Assembly (NCBI RefSeq): GCF_964275005.1
Contig: NC_092689.1
Coordinates: 9,381,200-9,445,199, forward strand
DNA length: 64,000 nt
Direction of reading: 5' to 3'
Source of the DNA: Diadema setosum
Lineage: Eukaryota > Echinodermata > Echinoidea > Diadematoida > Diadematidae
The notes below the pieces were generated by a model. That model saw only the letters and a program-made list of their open reading frames with translations. It searched no databases and was not told the DNA's origin. A program made the position numbers and the translations under genes. Below are positions 1 to 10,971 of this stretch, in pieces (position 1 is the first letter of the stretch; every line of letters starts with the position of its first letter).

Positions 1-657
1 CGCATGTATCTCTTTCTCCATTACACTGACATGAACGGCTTGTGTGTGATGAGTGTTATGTGAATCATAGCCAGCGGATTGATCGCTGATACTGTAAGTG
101 TACATAGTATCATCTCCAAACATAATCTGACCTTTCGAAGGACGAACAGCAATATCATTTTGCTCCATGAAATCTGCACCTGCGAGCACATCGACACCGT
201 CATTCATCACATGATCATCTACGACGAAACCGTTAAACATCAGGTCACAGTCATTGTGGTATAATGTACACGAAACGATACCAACAATATCAAGCTCTGG
301 AAGATCACCTGAGTGACCAAGGGGTACATCAATGTAATCCTCATATCCAGACCCATCGACAAGGATTTCTAAACCAAGCATATCAGCTGCAGTTTCACTG
401 ATCAGACTACAGACAGAGCCACTTCGAACTTCAACCTGTATGACCTGATTATCATTCCCTTGCCCCGTAGCAGGGAAGTGTGGAGGTTCACGTTTTGTCG
501 CGTCTGACAACGCGGATTGCTGGCCAAGGCCAACCTGCTGGCCCGCGGGACACCCCCGCTTGGGTGCCTCAGCGGCCGGGGCTGCGCGTCGCTGCATCGA
601 CGGGGAGCCGGTGGACCCGGCCACGGCGGCGCATCGCTTTGTTGATGCAACGTGCAT
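1..657 (-). CDS. Partial ORF with retropepsin-like (aspartic protease) domain of an LTR retroelement; runs off the left edge
   Basis: Read on the - strand, the frame is open from an ATG at 657 to base 1 (219 codons), with no stop before the window edge. Stops lie just upstream of the ATG. The first 60 or so codons are GC-rich and low complexity (Ala/Pro/Arg). The rest resembles a retroviral-type protease: a segment V-R-S-G-S-V-C-S-L-I-S followed by A-A-D-M-L-G-L (compare D-T/S-G-S-x-x-S-L-I-S), and later a G-A-D-F-M-E-Q-N-D-I-A-V segment like the I-L-G-x-D-F-L motif near the end of such proteases. The catalytic Asp position appears to be Arg, so the copy is probably inactive or the alignment is loose. 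No gag-like sequence precedes it. It probably lies in intron 2 of P450 copy A, or just upstream of that gene. The family assignment is inference. Confidence 0.45.
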   Translation of the reverse strand, partial: MHVASTKRCAAVAGSTGSPSMQRRAAPAAEAPKRGCPAGQQVGLGQQSALSDATKREPPHFPATGQGNDNQVIQVEVRSGSVCSLISETAADMLGLEILVDGSGYEDYIDVPLGHSGDLPELDIVGIVSCTLYHNDCDLMFNGFVVDDHVMNDGVDVLAGADFMEQNDIAVRPSKGQIMFGDDTMYTYSISDQSAGYDSHNTHHTQAVHVSVMEKEIHA

Positions 658-823
658 ATCACTACATGGGACTACACACTATAAATCGCCCAAATACTAT
701 ATACGTCACCCGAATTATCACTGTAAATTACAACAGAACGCCTACTCCTGCGTATATCAGGCGAGATTCTCCTTTCTCTTGGACTAGGGTAGAGCAAATT
801 AGGTGGCGTTAAATTCGCATCCA

Positions 824-1010
824 GCTGCCACCACGCCAGTAAATAAAAGGGGAAACCGTAGACGATTCGGATGAGGTTTGGATCTGGTTTATTGCCGTGG
901 CCGAGACAACTACGGCAGGCCAATTGTGCACAAACATAGATTACTACATACACTGTATATAACACAACCAATACTGGCGAATGTTGGAAAATATGCAATT
1001 AAAGTAAACA
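824..1010 (-). mobile_element. Possible LTR end and primer-binding site of the element containing the left-edge protease ORF
   Basis: On the - strand, an AATAAA (893-888) is followed about 55 bases later by T-G-G-T-G-G-C-A-G-C (833-824). Those ten bases equal the first ten of the tRNA-Leu-type primer site of the gypsy element elsewhere in this window. This arrangement (polyA signal, short U5, primer site, leader) is what the end of a 5' LTR would look like, and it lies 170 bases upstream of the protease ORF in the same orientation. The second LTR is not in the window, so the boundaries are guesses. Confidence 0.25.
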
Positions 1011-1465
1011 ATATTGGTTAATTGTGTATTACGATTCCCTTGAATAACAAACATATGTTTGAGCAATGTACAAGTTTCCAGGGACCATGAGACATTGTAT
1101 TATCTCATTAGGGCATGGCATGTAAACATGGCCCTATATGAACTAAAGATGGCTGCATTATATTACATTTAAAAAACATGGAAACACTCTGGTTGAAATT
1201 TGTATATTTTCTGTTATTTTCAAAAATTCATTTTTGGGTTGGATATTGATTGAAAAGGTCCACTTTTGGTTTGAAAATAAGCACTTCCGGTTAGAAAAAT
1301 GCTTGACATTGATTATCTAATCCTTATTTAGAAAAAAAATGATTACCTGTATATCCCACAAATCCGGTATGTTCTGAAGGGTTATACTTCAGAGATTCCA
1401 CAGAAATACAAAATTCAATTTTTACCCCACTGCCCCCCCCCCCCTCCCTTAAAGAGAAAGAAATG

Positions 1466-1759
1466 CTATGCATTCACCATACCGTTTATGTAAAGAACAA
1501 CTGAATGATGTCCAAGCAAGTTTCCGTCAGGTACACCACAGTCGACATGTTGCAGAATAGATGTATGACCACTGCTATAAAAAAAAAGTGTTTTTGTTTT
1601 TGTTTTTGTCATTAACACCTGAACCACTCGTAGGCAACGGTCAATGGTATCAAAAGTTTTTAAGAAATATACATGTAATACAACGGTCAAAAATTCAAGT
1701 GAGTAGATTCTCTCGAGGACTAAATACTCAAAACCGAAATAATTCGGCATGTGGTGCAT
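1466..1759 (-). pseudogene. Decayed LINE reverse-transcriptase fragment
   Basis: The - strand reading contains two reverse-transcriptase landmarks in the right order: a K-T-F-D-T-I-D block (compare S-K-A-F-D-T-I-D/N-H) and a C-G-V-P-D-G-N-L-L-G segment followed by V-L-Y-I-N-G-M (compare C-G-V-P-Q-G-S-L-L-G-P-L-L-F-x-I-Y-I-N-D-L). The spacing between them is compressed and several conserved residues are changed, so this is a dead fragment of a CR1/Jockey-type LINE. It lies upstream of the first visible exon of P450 copy A, probably in its intron 2. Confidence 0.5.
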
Positions 1760-2078
1760 TTAAATCATCTGAGCCCAATCGTTCAGTGCGCAGACCATAC
1801 AAAAAATTTGACTATTAAATATAGGTTCTCAGATGTACCAAGTTCCTCATATTGTCGGACGACAGTCACGCTTGCGCAAACTTTCTTTTTATATTTCATT
1901 TACCGCCTTGCCTTCGTTTCCCCATGAAGTATTGCAGACAAGTGTCAATATACAAAATGCACTCACCTGGAATAAAATGTTCGTTGTGCAACTGTTGCTT
2001 TTGTCTAACCAAAAGTCAAATAAACATCAGTGATTGAAAGGGGGAGAGAAATTCTTTACAATTACCGTTTCTATACAG

Positions 2079-5000
2079 GCAATCTTGAACAACAGCCGAC
2101 ACATGGACAAGGGATTCGGCTACGACTTCGTCAAACCATGGCTCGGTCTCGGATTACTTCTCAGGTACGAAGGCACACAACAAACATGCCTATTTCCCTA
2201 CAATCATCGAGTTTTGATGTACAACTAGAATAGAAATCATTGCAACTGAACTATATGAAGTGTAAATTAGTGTGATCAAAACACAGTCCAGTTATTAGGT
2301 GTTCATGCCACCCTACCTCTACGGCGGGCTACAGAATATAAAACAAAAGGTGATTTCTAAGTTGATATGGCAGATTTGGTTTGTGCTTTTGAAATAGATT
2401 CGTTTTTCAAATTCATGAAATTCTTCCGTCGAGATGTTTCCATTGCAACTGATTGACAAATTGCCCTGCATCTACGTAAATATGCACTGTATTGATCAGT
2501 GTTTTAGTAGTAGCCATGCTAAAAAAAAAATCATGGGCGTACATACTCGAGCAGGATTCGAACCTATACGACCGGAGATCAGGAGGTCATAGGTTCGAAT
2601 GCTGCTCAAGTATGTACGCCCATGATTTTTTTTAATCACGGCTACTACTAAAATACTGATCAATTCAGTGCTTATTTACGTCGATGCTGGGCACTTTGTC
2701 AATCAGTTGCAATAGATTCGTTTTGATTATCAAAATGGAAGACATTGCAGGTTTACTCTCTCTTTTATACGCAGATGTTCATAAATTTGGTGTTTTTCTT
2801 TATTCTTTTTTTTTTTATATTAAATGTGATGAAAATGATTCCCGCAGTTCCGGCAAGAAGTGGTTCCAACGCCGTAAGATGTTGACACCAGCTTTTCACT
2901 TTTCCATCCTCCAAAACTTCATGGATGTTTACAACGAGCAGAGCAACATCTTGGCAGAGAAGCTGGACGCGTTTGCAGACAAAAGTGACCCTGTCAACAT
3001 ATTCCCGCTGGTAACCTACTGCGCCCTCGACGTTATTTGTGGTAAGGGTCGAACTAAGAACAAAGTATTTCATCGTATTTCAGCTCACCAGCAAATTTCA
3101 CAACATGCACAAAGAGCCACTTTTAGAAAGTTAAATCAAGGAACACAAGATATGAAAGGGCACTCCTCTTCATACCAAAAGGCGCACTATTTGAAAAAAA
3201 AAAAACGGCATCAGGCTTTTATGCATTCCTCACGTAATTTTCTTTGAAATATCTTTTCAGGCAAATTTGATATTCATTTATTCTACACTCTTCAACCTGT
3301 TGATTGATATTTAGTTATGTTTGATGTTTGTATGAAAGTGTGTACGTGTGTATTATGTATGCAACTATAGGTCTATAATTTTTTTTTTAAATCCAGAAAC
3401 AAAACATATAGTGCAGTTCGACATGTCATCTCTGTAACTAACAAGTAGGCGTGACAAATCGAAAAAGAAAATACGAAAGCAGTTTAATGCTTAAATAGTC
3501 CATAGGTAGTCTCTACCACGTCGCCAGAATCTTGCACATTTTTAATGCCCATATCATATTTGCAGACACTGCCATGGGCAAACACATCAATGCACAAGGA
3601 GACAGTAACAGTGAATACGTCCATGCCGTCCACGGGTATGTTATCACGTATTGTTCTAAATAAAATAAGTTAATGCTTGAGTACGGTAGTTTGTTAATTT
3701 TGATTGAATTTTGAGCTTTGAGCGCAGGATATCTGTGGTTGGGTTCTTGTTTTTTATATAAATAGAACCACATTCTCTTCTCCCTAGCGTTTAAAGGGAA
3801 AATACAGGTGCAGTTTAAAGTTAATCTGAAAAGGAGTCAAGATTGTTTTGAACAACAATGAAAACTTGATCAAAATCGGACGAAAAAAAGTAAATGAGTT
3901 GATAAACTATTCCCTGATTCTTCAGGAATCCGTTCTTGAACAGTCAACAAGAATATACAAATAGTGAGATGATGATGTCATCCTATCACAACTTGTTATT
4001 TAGATTGCACATAAAATTTTGAAATTTCCAGTTTTCAATTCAACCGCAATTACATCCCAGTCTCAAATCTTGAAACATGTATCCGATCACTATTCTGATG
4101 TTATTAAATCAGGAATAACACCCCTTTTTACACTTCAATAACAGAATGATTCATGAAAATTACATCGTGTTCTCATCTGCGTCATTTTCGAGGTACTTTG
4201 TGCAAAGGCAATCATTCATATGATTACTTTTCTTCGGACGGGGAAATTCATGTTCAGTACGCTTTATAATCTTAAATGATTGTCTAGACTAAAAGCGCAA
4301 ACTGTTTCTTGTGTGATTTATCTCCATATCACTTTGAATATCACTTTTTATTTTTCCTCTATGTTTCGTTATTCTGTTCGCATGTGTGTGTGCTGTTAAA
4401 CTAGAATGGTAGAGACAACCTTAATGAGATTCAAATCCCTGTTGTTGTGGTATCACCCAATCTTCCGACTGACAGAAGTAGGAGCACGTCAGAAGAGATT
4501 TTTGGAGATACTCCACGGAACAACCAAATCCGTAAGAGCATCTGATGAAAGAATCTCGTACTCACTGAAATCCTCAAGAAATCATTATGTATAATGAATG
4601 GTTTTTACGACGTCCCTACGCTGCAATGTATTGCCATTGGTATGTATAGCCCACAAGGGTGTTTCCTCATTTTCAGCAATGTCTGGGCAATTAGCAAGTT
4701 CGGAGTTACTCATTTTGTGTTATTTAATTAATTGTGTTATTTATTTTTAATGATGATGTGGACCAGGATGAAATGAAGTTGGAATTATTTTTTTTTTTAA
4801 TATTCAAATAACACGGTTTTCAATACATTAGAATAAAATACTGATTTTTTTTTTCGAAAAAACATGTATAGGATGAAGTACAACTCTGTTACATCATTAG
4901 TATGTCTGTAAAATGCTAAATATGATATTCATTTAATGTAATAACGTGTCTTGATTAAGAATCCATATTATAATAGAATGACAAGCGTTGTATTTTTTTT

Positions 5001-8000
5001 TATATCTATATTCGTATTCAGTATTATGATAGTGTAAGTTTTATGTTTTATATCACTTTCGGATGACATTTTCCCACTTTTTTTGACATCTGTACTAGTA
5101 ACATATTTGAAAATGCAATAACTCAGAATTCATATTATCTTCACGTGACATGCACTTCTTTTTACTTAGTTATTCCTTTTTTTTTAGGTTTTCTACCTCA
5201 TCTCTTCATTTCTTCTGCTTTAATTCTGTGTCTACCTTCTATTTTTCCGTCGCCCTCTTCTTCATTTTCTCCTCCCTTCTGTTCCTTGCTCACTCTTTCT
5301 CTCTCTCTCTTCCCTCCTCACCTCCATTCTCATTCCTGCTCTATTTTCCATGTTCTCCTTTTTCTTGATCTTTTACCCAACTTACCGTCAATTGAAAGAA
5401 TTACCATGTTATCTAGAATAATTATGTGTATCAGGTATAAAATCAGATCAGTATTTTTTTTTGTCGCATAATCAAATTATCTTTTAGATGTATATGAATT
5501 GCTTTTTGTTATCCGTGCACTTTTGTTTCCTGATTGGTTCTTTTTGTGCATTATATATTTTCTCTTTGTACATTTTTTGTCAGTGTGCCTGTGTATGCAT
5601 GTGTATTAAACACAGGCAATTTTATAAAGACAAGATTCTGAAAACTTAGCGACGGTCTGTTTGCTTTATGTATCAGGTGATTCAACAGAGACTAAATCAA
5701 GCGGTAGAGCCTAGTGACATCAGTAATGGTGACGAGGGCGCTGTTGCAGGCAAAAAGAAACGACTAGCATTCCTGGACCTTCTCATCCAGATGCACAGGG
5801 AAGACCCTAACTTTACCATGCAGGACATCCAGGAGGAAGTGGATACCTTCATGTTCGCGGTAAAAGCAAAGGAAAAAAAAAAGAAATATCTTCTTAACAA
5901 AAATTAGTTAATCTCACAAATGTTTTACAGTTGTCATACTCAGACAATTTGTCATAAAGAAGAATTAATCAAAATTAATCAAAAAATTCGGGTTTGAAAC
6001 ATGCTTACAATCATTATTACAGATATGTTAATTCAGAAATAGACTTCATGGCAGATGCATGGGACATTTGTAATGAGATTAAGATTTTATTGAATAGGAA
6101 TAATTAGAATTAATCGTTATGATGTTTAAGACATAATTATTTTTTTTTCCAGTAATTACATTGCATAAATTTATTACCTTCATGTAGGTACCACCTGTAG
6201 TTTGTACTAAAGCTTCATTAATAGCTGAAAGCACTTCTAAAACAAAGAGCATAACACTCATTCAACACTATCTATCTTCTATTAAGATAAGAGCAATGCG
6301 TCGATTTTCCTCTCCTAGAAATTTTCTTCCAACACTTAATAGATTTTTGATTATCTCAGTGTGACGCACAACCTAACACATATACCTTGGAATAAGTTTG
6401 CACTTTTCCACTCACATCCAACCCAGGGCCATGATACAACTGCTACAGCCATGAGCTGGGCTTTACTTCTCATTGGACTCCATCCCGGAGTGCAAGCCCG
6501 CCTTCATGAAGAGATTGACAAAGTGCTAGGTAGGATCTCGTGTTTGCTCAGGTCCATTCGATGTTAGCATGCCTAAAATGATAAGGAAAATTCAGCAATT
6601 GATGTATATATATAATCATATATGTATACATATATATATTATATATATATATATATATATATTACATATATATATATTATATATATCATATATATATATA
6701 TATCTGTATATTATATATATATATATATACATATATATATCCCAGACTTGTAGATGTATCTGTAACAGTATTTCGTTTTGGAATTCAATTTCATAAAATT
6801 GGGGGGGGGGGGGAATCTATCTCTTTTAAAGCTGGGCGCTAGGCATCTGCTGTACGAATTTATGACCCCGCACGATGCTGTCATTTTACTGCACTTAATT
6901 ATCAATGTAAAAGTTATTACGTTCAAAGTTCAAATCTATTTTCATTTCCACGACAAAAACATTAAAACAACTATATAAGATGTAGAAGCAGAACATATTG
7001 CAAAAACGTAAATTAACAAAATACATGTGAAAGTGAGTAACAAAATCAAGAATCCATAATTATATTTTTTATATTTTGTTAGATATATTATTATACATAT
7101 GTATAGTACAAATTAAGTAAGGATGCAAATGGAAATGGAGGGTCCCACTGAAATGGAACCCTCAGAAAATGCATAAAAGAACGAATGATGAATTAATGAA
7201 ACTACAAACAGATATAAAACAAAATCATAGGAATCAATGTCAACTGACATGAGATCAAATTATGAAGAAAAAAAGAAAAAAGTAGTGAGGTATTTCGTCG
7301 CTAAAGGACAAAGGATTCAATATTATGTTTGGAAAACGTGTTTGATTGTGTTCGGTTTAGTTTTGGGCAGTGAAGAATTCTCTACGTATTAATAAGTAGC
7401 ATGTAGCTTGAAATCAGACCAGGTACTTCAAGCAGATTTTGCAAGCAGAATTGATCGTTCCCCTTAATGTGCCCCTATGTTTCCTTCCCCCCCCCCCTCA
7501 CGTTTCCTATTCCATTCTCCCCAACCCTGACTTGGACGCCAGGGGAGAGTAACCGCTATGTTACCTCTGAGGATTTGGGCAACATGTCATATCTGTCCTT
7601 AGTCATGAAGGAGAGTCTGCGCCTCTTTCCCTCTGTTCCAGTGATCTCGAGGAAACTCGACTGTGATATAATGCTCGGTATGTCTTGGTCTGTTAGTACA
7701 ATTATGTATGATTACATATTGGTCTTACCATCTTTCTCAAATTACATGCATTAGTTATTCTAATAACTCATCAGATCATAGTGCATGTTGTTTTCCACTT
7801 TATCTTTGCTTTCGTGTTTTCCTTTCAAGAACGACATCGCTTAGAATATGTTTTAATCGGCATGCAAGGGCACTATGAGAATCCATTTCTATCCTTTCGT
7901 TGTCAGCACACAAAAAGTACTGACCGTATAAAATAACAAATGGCATAGGAATTTTATTAGGATCTAAAATTACGTAACTTTTCATCAAAAACTTCATTGA

Positions 8001-8405
8001 AAATTAAAGCTTTTAATATTTTGATGTGAACTTGAATTACAAAGCAATGACATCGACCGGGAAATCTATATTTTGATCACGTAATGATCAAAGACTGTTG
8101 AAAACGTGTAGCATTTATTTCTGAAACGTTGTTTTCATTCAGAAGGAAAACTTGTCCCGAAGGAAACGGATATCACGTTAGTAATCAGCAGCCTTCACTA
8201 TGACCCGGAACAGTTTCCGGACCCGGAGAGATTTGACCCAGATCGTTTTCTTCCGGAAAACTGTACCAAGAGACATCCATACGCCTATCTTCCGTTCTCG
8301 GCCGGAGGAAGAAATTGCATCGGTTGGTCTACTGATATTAATATCATCATCTGCAACATCTAAAAGTCTTTCCATTTCTCCCCCCCCCCCCTCTCTCTCT
8401 CTCTA

Positions 8406-8437
<32 letters not shown>

Positions 8438-9258
8438 TCTTTCTTTCTTTCTATGTTTAGTGGAGGCTGGGAGCGAGGAGAATTGATGTGTATTAGTGTG
8501 TCTTGTACAATTGATTAGTCACATGTGGAAATAAAACTCTGATTTAAAAAACATCATGTTACATCCATGATTTAGATGGTAGGGTCTATAGCTTTTAACA
8601 TTATAAATGTCATGTGACATTTGCCCATGAGGAAGAATAAAGCAATACAAGCTATAAATGGACAGCATTGTAAAATGATAGATATCCCCAAGCATATCAT
8701 AATCATACCAACCAACATGAATAACTGGAGGCAGGGGCGTAGCATCAGACATAATCAATAGGTAATTATGCACTCTGCTCCATAATGACGTACCACCATC
8801 CCCTGTGATGTCACAAAGGATATAATCTCGGAAGTTACTTTGCAGACATGCGTTGCTGTGTGGATGGCGTGGAATTTTTCGTTTTACATAAGACTGCTTT
8901 TTAGATTTGATACGGACAGATTTGTTCAAGTTGGTATATAACGTAGTTGCCCAAAACAATGACAATAATGTAATAAATGAAAGACTGATTGTATGAATGA
9001 ATAAGAGAAAGAAAATTCTTTTAAAGCATGCTTAAGATGCAAGGTTGAATGGGTATACGATAACAAATTTCATTTTGGTTTGACGATTGAACAGGTCAGA
9101 AGTTCGCTATGCTGGAAGCTAGGATTACCCTCGCCAACCTTCTCAGAAGGTTCTCCTTCCAGTCGACTCAGACCATCGAAGAGGCCAAACCCGCAAGTGG
9201 GTTCACGATCAAACCAGCGGAAGGCAAGATCCTCCTCAGAGTCACCAGGAGGAAGTAA
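2079..9258 (+). CDS. Cytochrome P450 family 4 (CYP4V-like), copy A; exons 3-11 visible, 5' end outside window
   Basis: A microsomal monooxygenase of the CYP4 family, whose members typically omega-hydroxylate fatty acids. Exons by splice signals and homology to copies C and D: 2079-2164, 2848-3041, 3566-3635, 4405-4531, 5677-5859, 6427-6529, 7543-7677, 8143-8322, 9095-9258 (TAA). Together they encode 413 residues with no internal stop, and every junction keeps phase (2,1,2,0,0,1,1,1). Landmarks: C-helix W-x-x-R-R-K-M-L-T-P in exon 4; I-helix A-G-H-D-T-T across the exon 7/8 junction; K-helix K-E-S-L-R; F-D-P-D-R-F; heme loop [10 protein letters not shown] across exons 10/11. The I-helix residue that is usually Glu in CYP4 proteins, where it links heme covalently, is Ala. 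About 102 N-terminal residues (exons 1 and 2) are missing from the window. Whether it is expressed cannot be seen. Confidence 0.9.
2400..2716. repeat. Palindromic tRNA-derived SINE remnant in intron 3 of copy A
   Basis: Bases about 2441-2560 and 2575-2716 are near-complementary arms (T-T-G-C-A-A-C-T-G-A-T-T-G-A-C-A-A-A on the left, its complement at the right end). Each arm holds a B-box-like G-G-T-T-C-G-A-A block in opposite orientation near the centre. The arm sequence matches the tail of the SINE at 32085-32345. This is two SINE ends joined head to head. Confidence 0.6.
3790..4170. mobile_element. Diverged MITE copy (same family as 39628-40208) in intron 5 of copy A
   Basis: It starts with T-T-T-A-A-A-G-G-G-A-A-A-A-T-A-C-A-G. 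It shares a long internal block with the element at 39628-40208, including T-T-T-G-A-A-A-T-T-T-C-C-A/G-G-T-T-T-T-C followed by a conserved A-G-G-A-A-T-A-A-C-A. The right end is not clear. It is non-coding. Confidence 0.5.
5150..5375. repeat. Pyrimidine-rich low-complexity tract in intron 6 of copy A
   Basis: The + strand is almost all C and T, with runs of (TC)n and (TTC)n. Long open frames here are a by-product of the composition and are not genes. It lies about 300 bases upstream of the exon 7 acceptor. Confidence 0.6.
6604..6740. repeat. (AT)n microsatellite in intron 8 of copy A
   Basis: Interrupted TA dinucleotide array of about 130 bases, followed by a G homopolymer of 12 bases near 6801. 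No coding signal. Confidence 0.9.
8380..8455. repeat. C tract plus (TC)n(TTTC)n microsatellite in intron 10 of copy A
   Basis: A C homopolymer is followed by TC dinucleotides and then TTTC tetranucleotides, beginning about 60 bases after the exon 10 donor. Confidence 0.85.
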
Positions 9259-10137
9259 ACACACGAGGTTACCTCTACCAAGGAGTTTCTTCAACCAGCA
9301 CCCGACAATACCGACTCCTCTCTTAAACACGCAGTGTTCTTTAGCAGGAAAGTGTAATACATTGATTAAAGCCGCGATGCTGAAAAAGGCACTATAAATG
9401 CAATTTGAAATACATTGTACATAAATGACTGATGAATTTGGTGAAAGACTTAACTCTCAATGTTAAAGTTGGACTGAATTTTTTTTTTACGTCTTAGCGT
9501 GAAAAATGCTCATATGATTTTTTTTTTTTTTTTGTCTGTAGTTCTTAACGTGGTTTTTAATTTTTGCATAAATATCAGTGATTAACTCTGCAGAAATTGT
9601 TGATGATAATTGTAGTAGTTTCATCAAAAGGGTAATTGTAGTTTTTCCGACTTCTTCTCCAGTGAGATAGTCCCAAATATATATGACATAATGAAATCGA
9701 ATTGAATGCACTAGATCAAGATATCAACTGCATGTAATATAAACATGCTCATAAACTAAATGTAACTTCATACGTCCTTTCACTCTAACATTGATTACCA
9801 TAGCTGTTGGCAGACCAGTGCGTATGACGTTAAAGTGAAAACATAGTTTTGGTAAGGGTTTGGGAAACCGTCTGCCACCATTTCATATTTGCTTGCAATA
9901 TATCGAAAGAGTCTACCAAAAAACTTACCTGGCTGACGCGATTTGCCGGGATGAGCAGTTGTTTTGGAGTAATTCAAGATCAAAAATAAGAGTCGGCATA
10001 CCGACTTTTATTCCAGAAGGATCCAGACTAACTCGGTCTCAGGGAAAACTCGGCCCTATTTCAGACAATTTACACGCAGTTCGTGATCGCCATACTGAAA
10101 AGACAATCAAAGACGCTTGATAAACAACAAAACAACT
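9259..10137. other. Intergenic sequence 3' of copy A; no gene recognised
   Basis: After the TAA of copy A there is unremarkable AT-rich sequence, with a T16 run near 9518. A short inverted motif (G-A-G-T-C-G-G-C-A-T and A-T-G-C-C-G-A-C-type bases) lies around 9991-10010. No conserved protein or RNA was recognised, and no convincing AATAAA lies close to the stop. Confidence 0.4.
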
Positions 10138-10971
10138 TCAATGACAGTAATGACAGTAATGACAGTAATTTTATTCTCATGTCATCCCATTAGGGTGTTG
10201 GAGAACGCAATTTCAACATGATTATTAACATGAAACATATTTACACTTTGATACAGATTTTTTTAAACACTTTTACACTATTACACATATTTACACTTAA
10301 TCCAGTTTGAAACTAATTTACACAGTAATATGATGAAACATATTTACACTGAAGTATAAAACATATTTACACATAGAGGAAAAAATTATGTATATCGAAA
10401 ATCAATTTGTATAACCTTAGATAAGAAATAATGTGAAATTATTTGGCATATTAATATATCTAAAGGTGAACTTTAACAGTAAAACAATGGTGCGTAACAG
10501 GGCACCAGCAGCAACAGAAAACAAAAAATAACAATAATTGTAAAATTTTGTACATTATATACACGACAAAGTATTACAAAAAAACAATTGCTTGATGATT
10601 AGCCAAACTATTTTGATTAATTACATGACTAAAGAAGATTAAAAACGAAGCATTATGGTATTGCAATATTTAGCCAGATTTAAAAGTGTGCCTAAGTTGG
10701 TTGTATTAAATAATTTTTCCATTTTGAAAGTATTTGGCCTTTTTGTGAAGTTACTGTCTAGATACAATTTTCTCTCCGTGGAAAGAGCCGGACAAACAAA
10801 CAAAGAATGGAATTCATCTCCAATTAGTTGTAATTGACAAAGATTGCATACTCTTTTACTTCTCTTAACATTCTCATATCTCCCTGTAACTATAGGAAGA
10901 CGATGATTTTGGCAGCGGAATCTACAAAAACGTATTCGATATTTTTTAGGAAGATCAGTAATAAATTTTTT

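Larger units (their letters stand above)
660..2078. other. Non-coding sequence upstream of copy A exon 3; no P450 exon 1 or 2 found
   Basis: This stretch was read for the N-terminal anchor exon and for exon 2 of the P450 family, both easily recognised in copies C and D. Neither is present. Apart from the LTR-like and LINE fragments listed separately it is AT-rich, with a C homopolymer near 1434-1446. Copy A exons 1 and 2 are therefore expected to the left of the window, or the copy has lost them. Confidence 0.5.

Noticed and set aside
5145-5471. 108-residue ORF rich in Ser, Phe and Leu
   Set aside because: Product of a pyrimidine-rich tract in an intron; low complexity and no conserved motif.
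8200-8460. 86-residue + strand ORF over copy A exon 10
   Set aside because: Wrong frame of the P450 exon; the heme-loop frame (8143-8322) is supported by homology to the other copies and splice sites.
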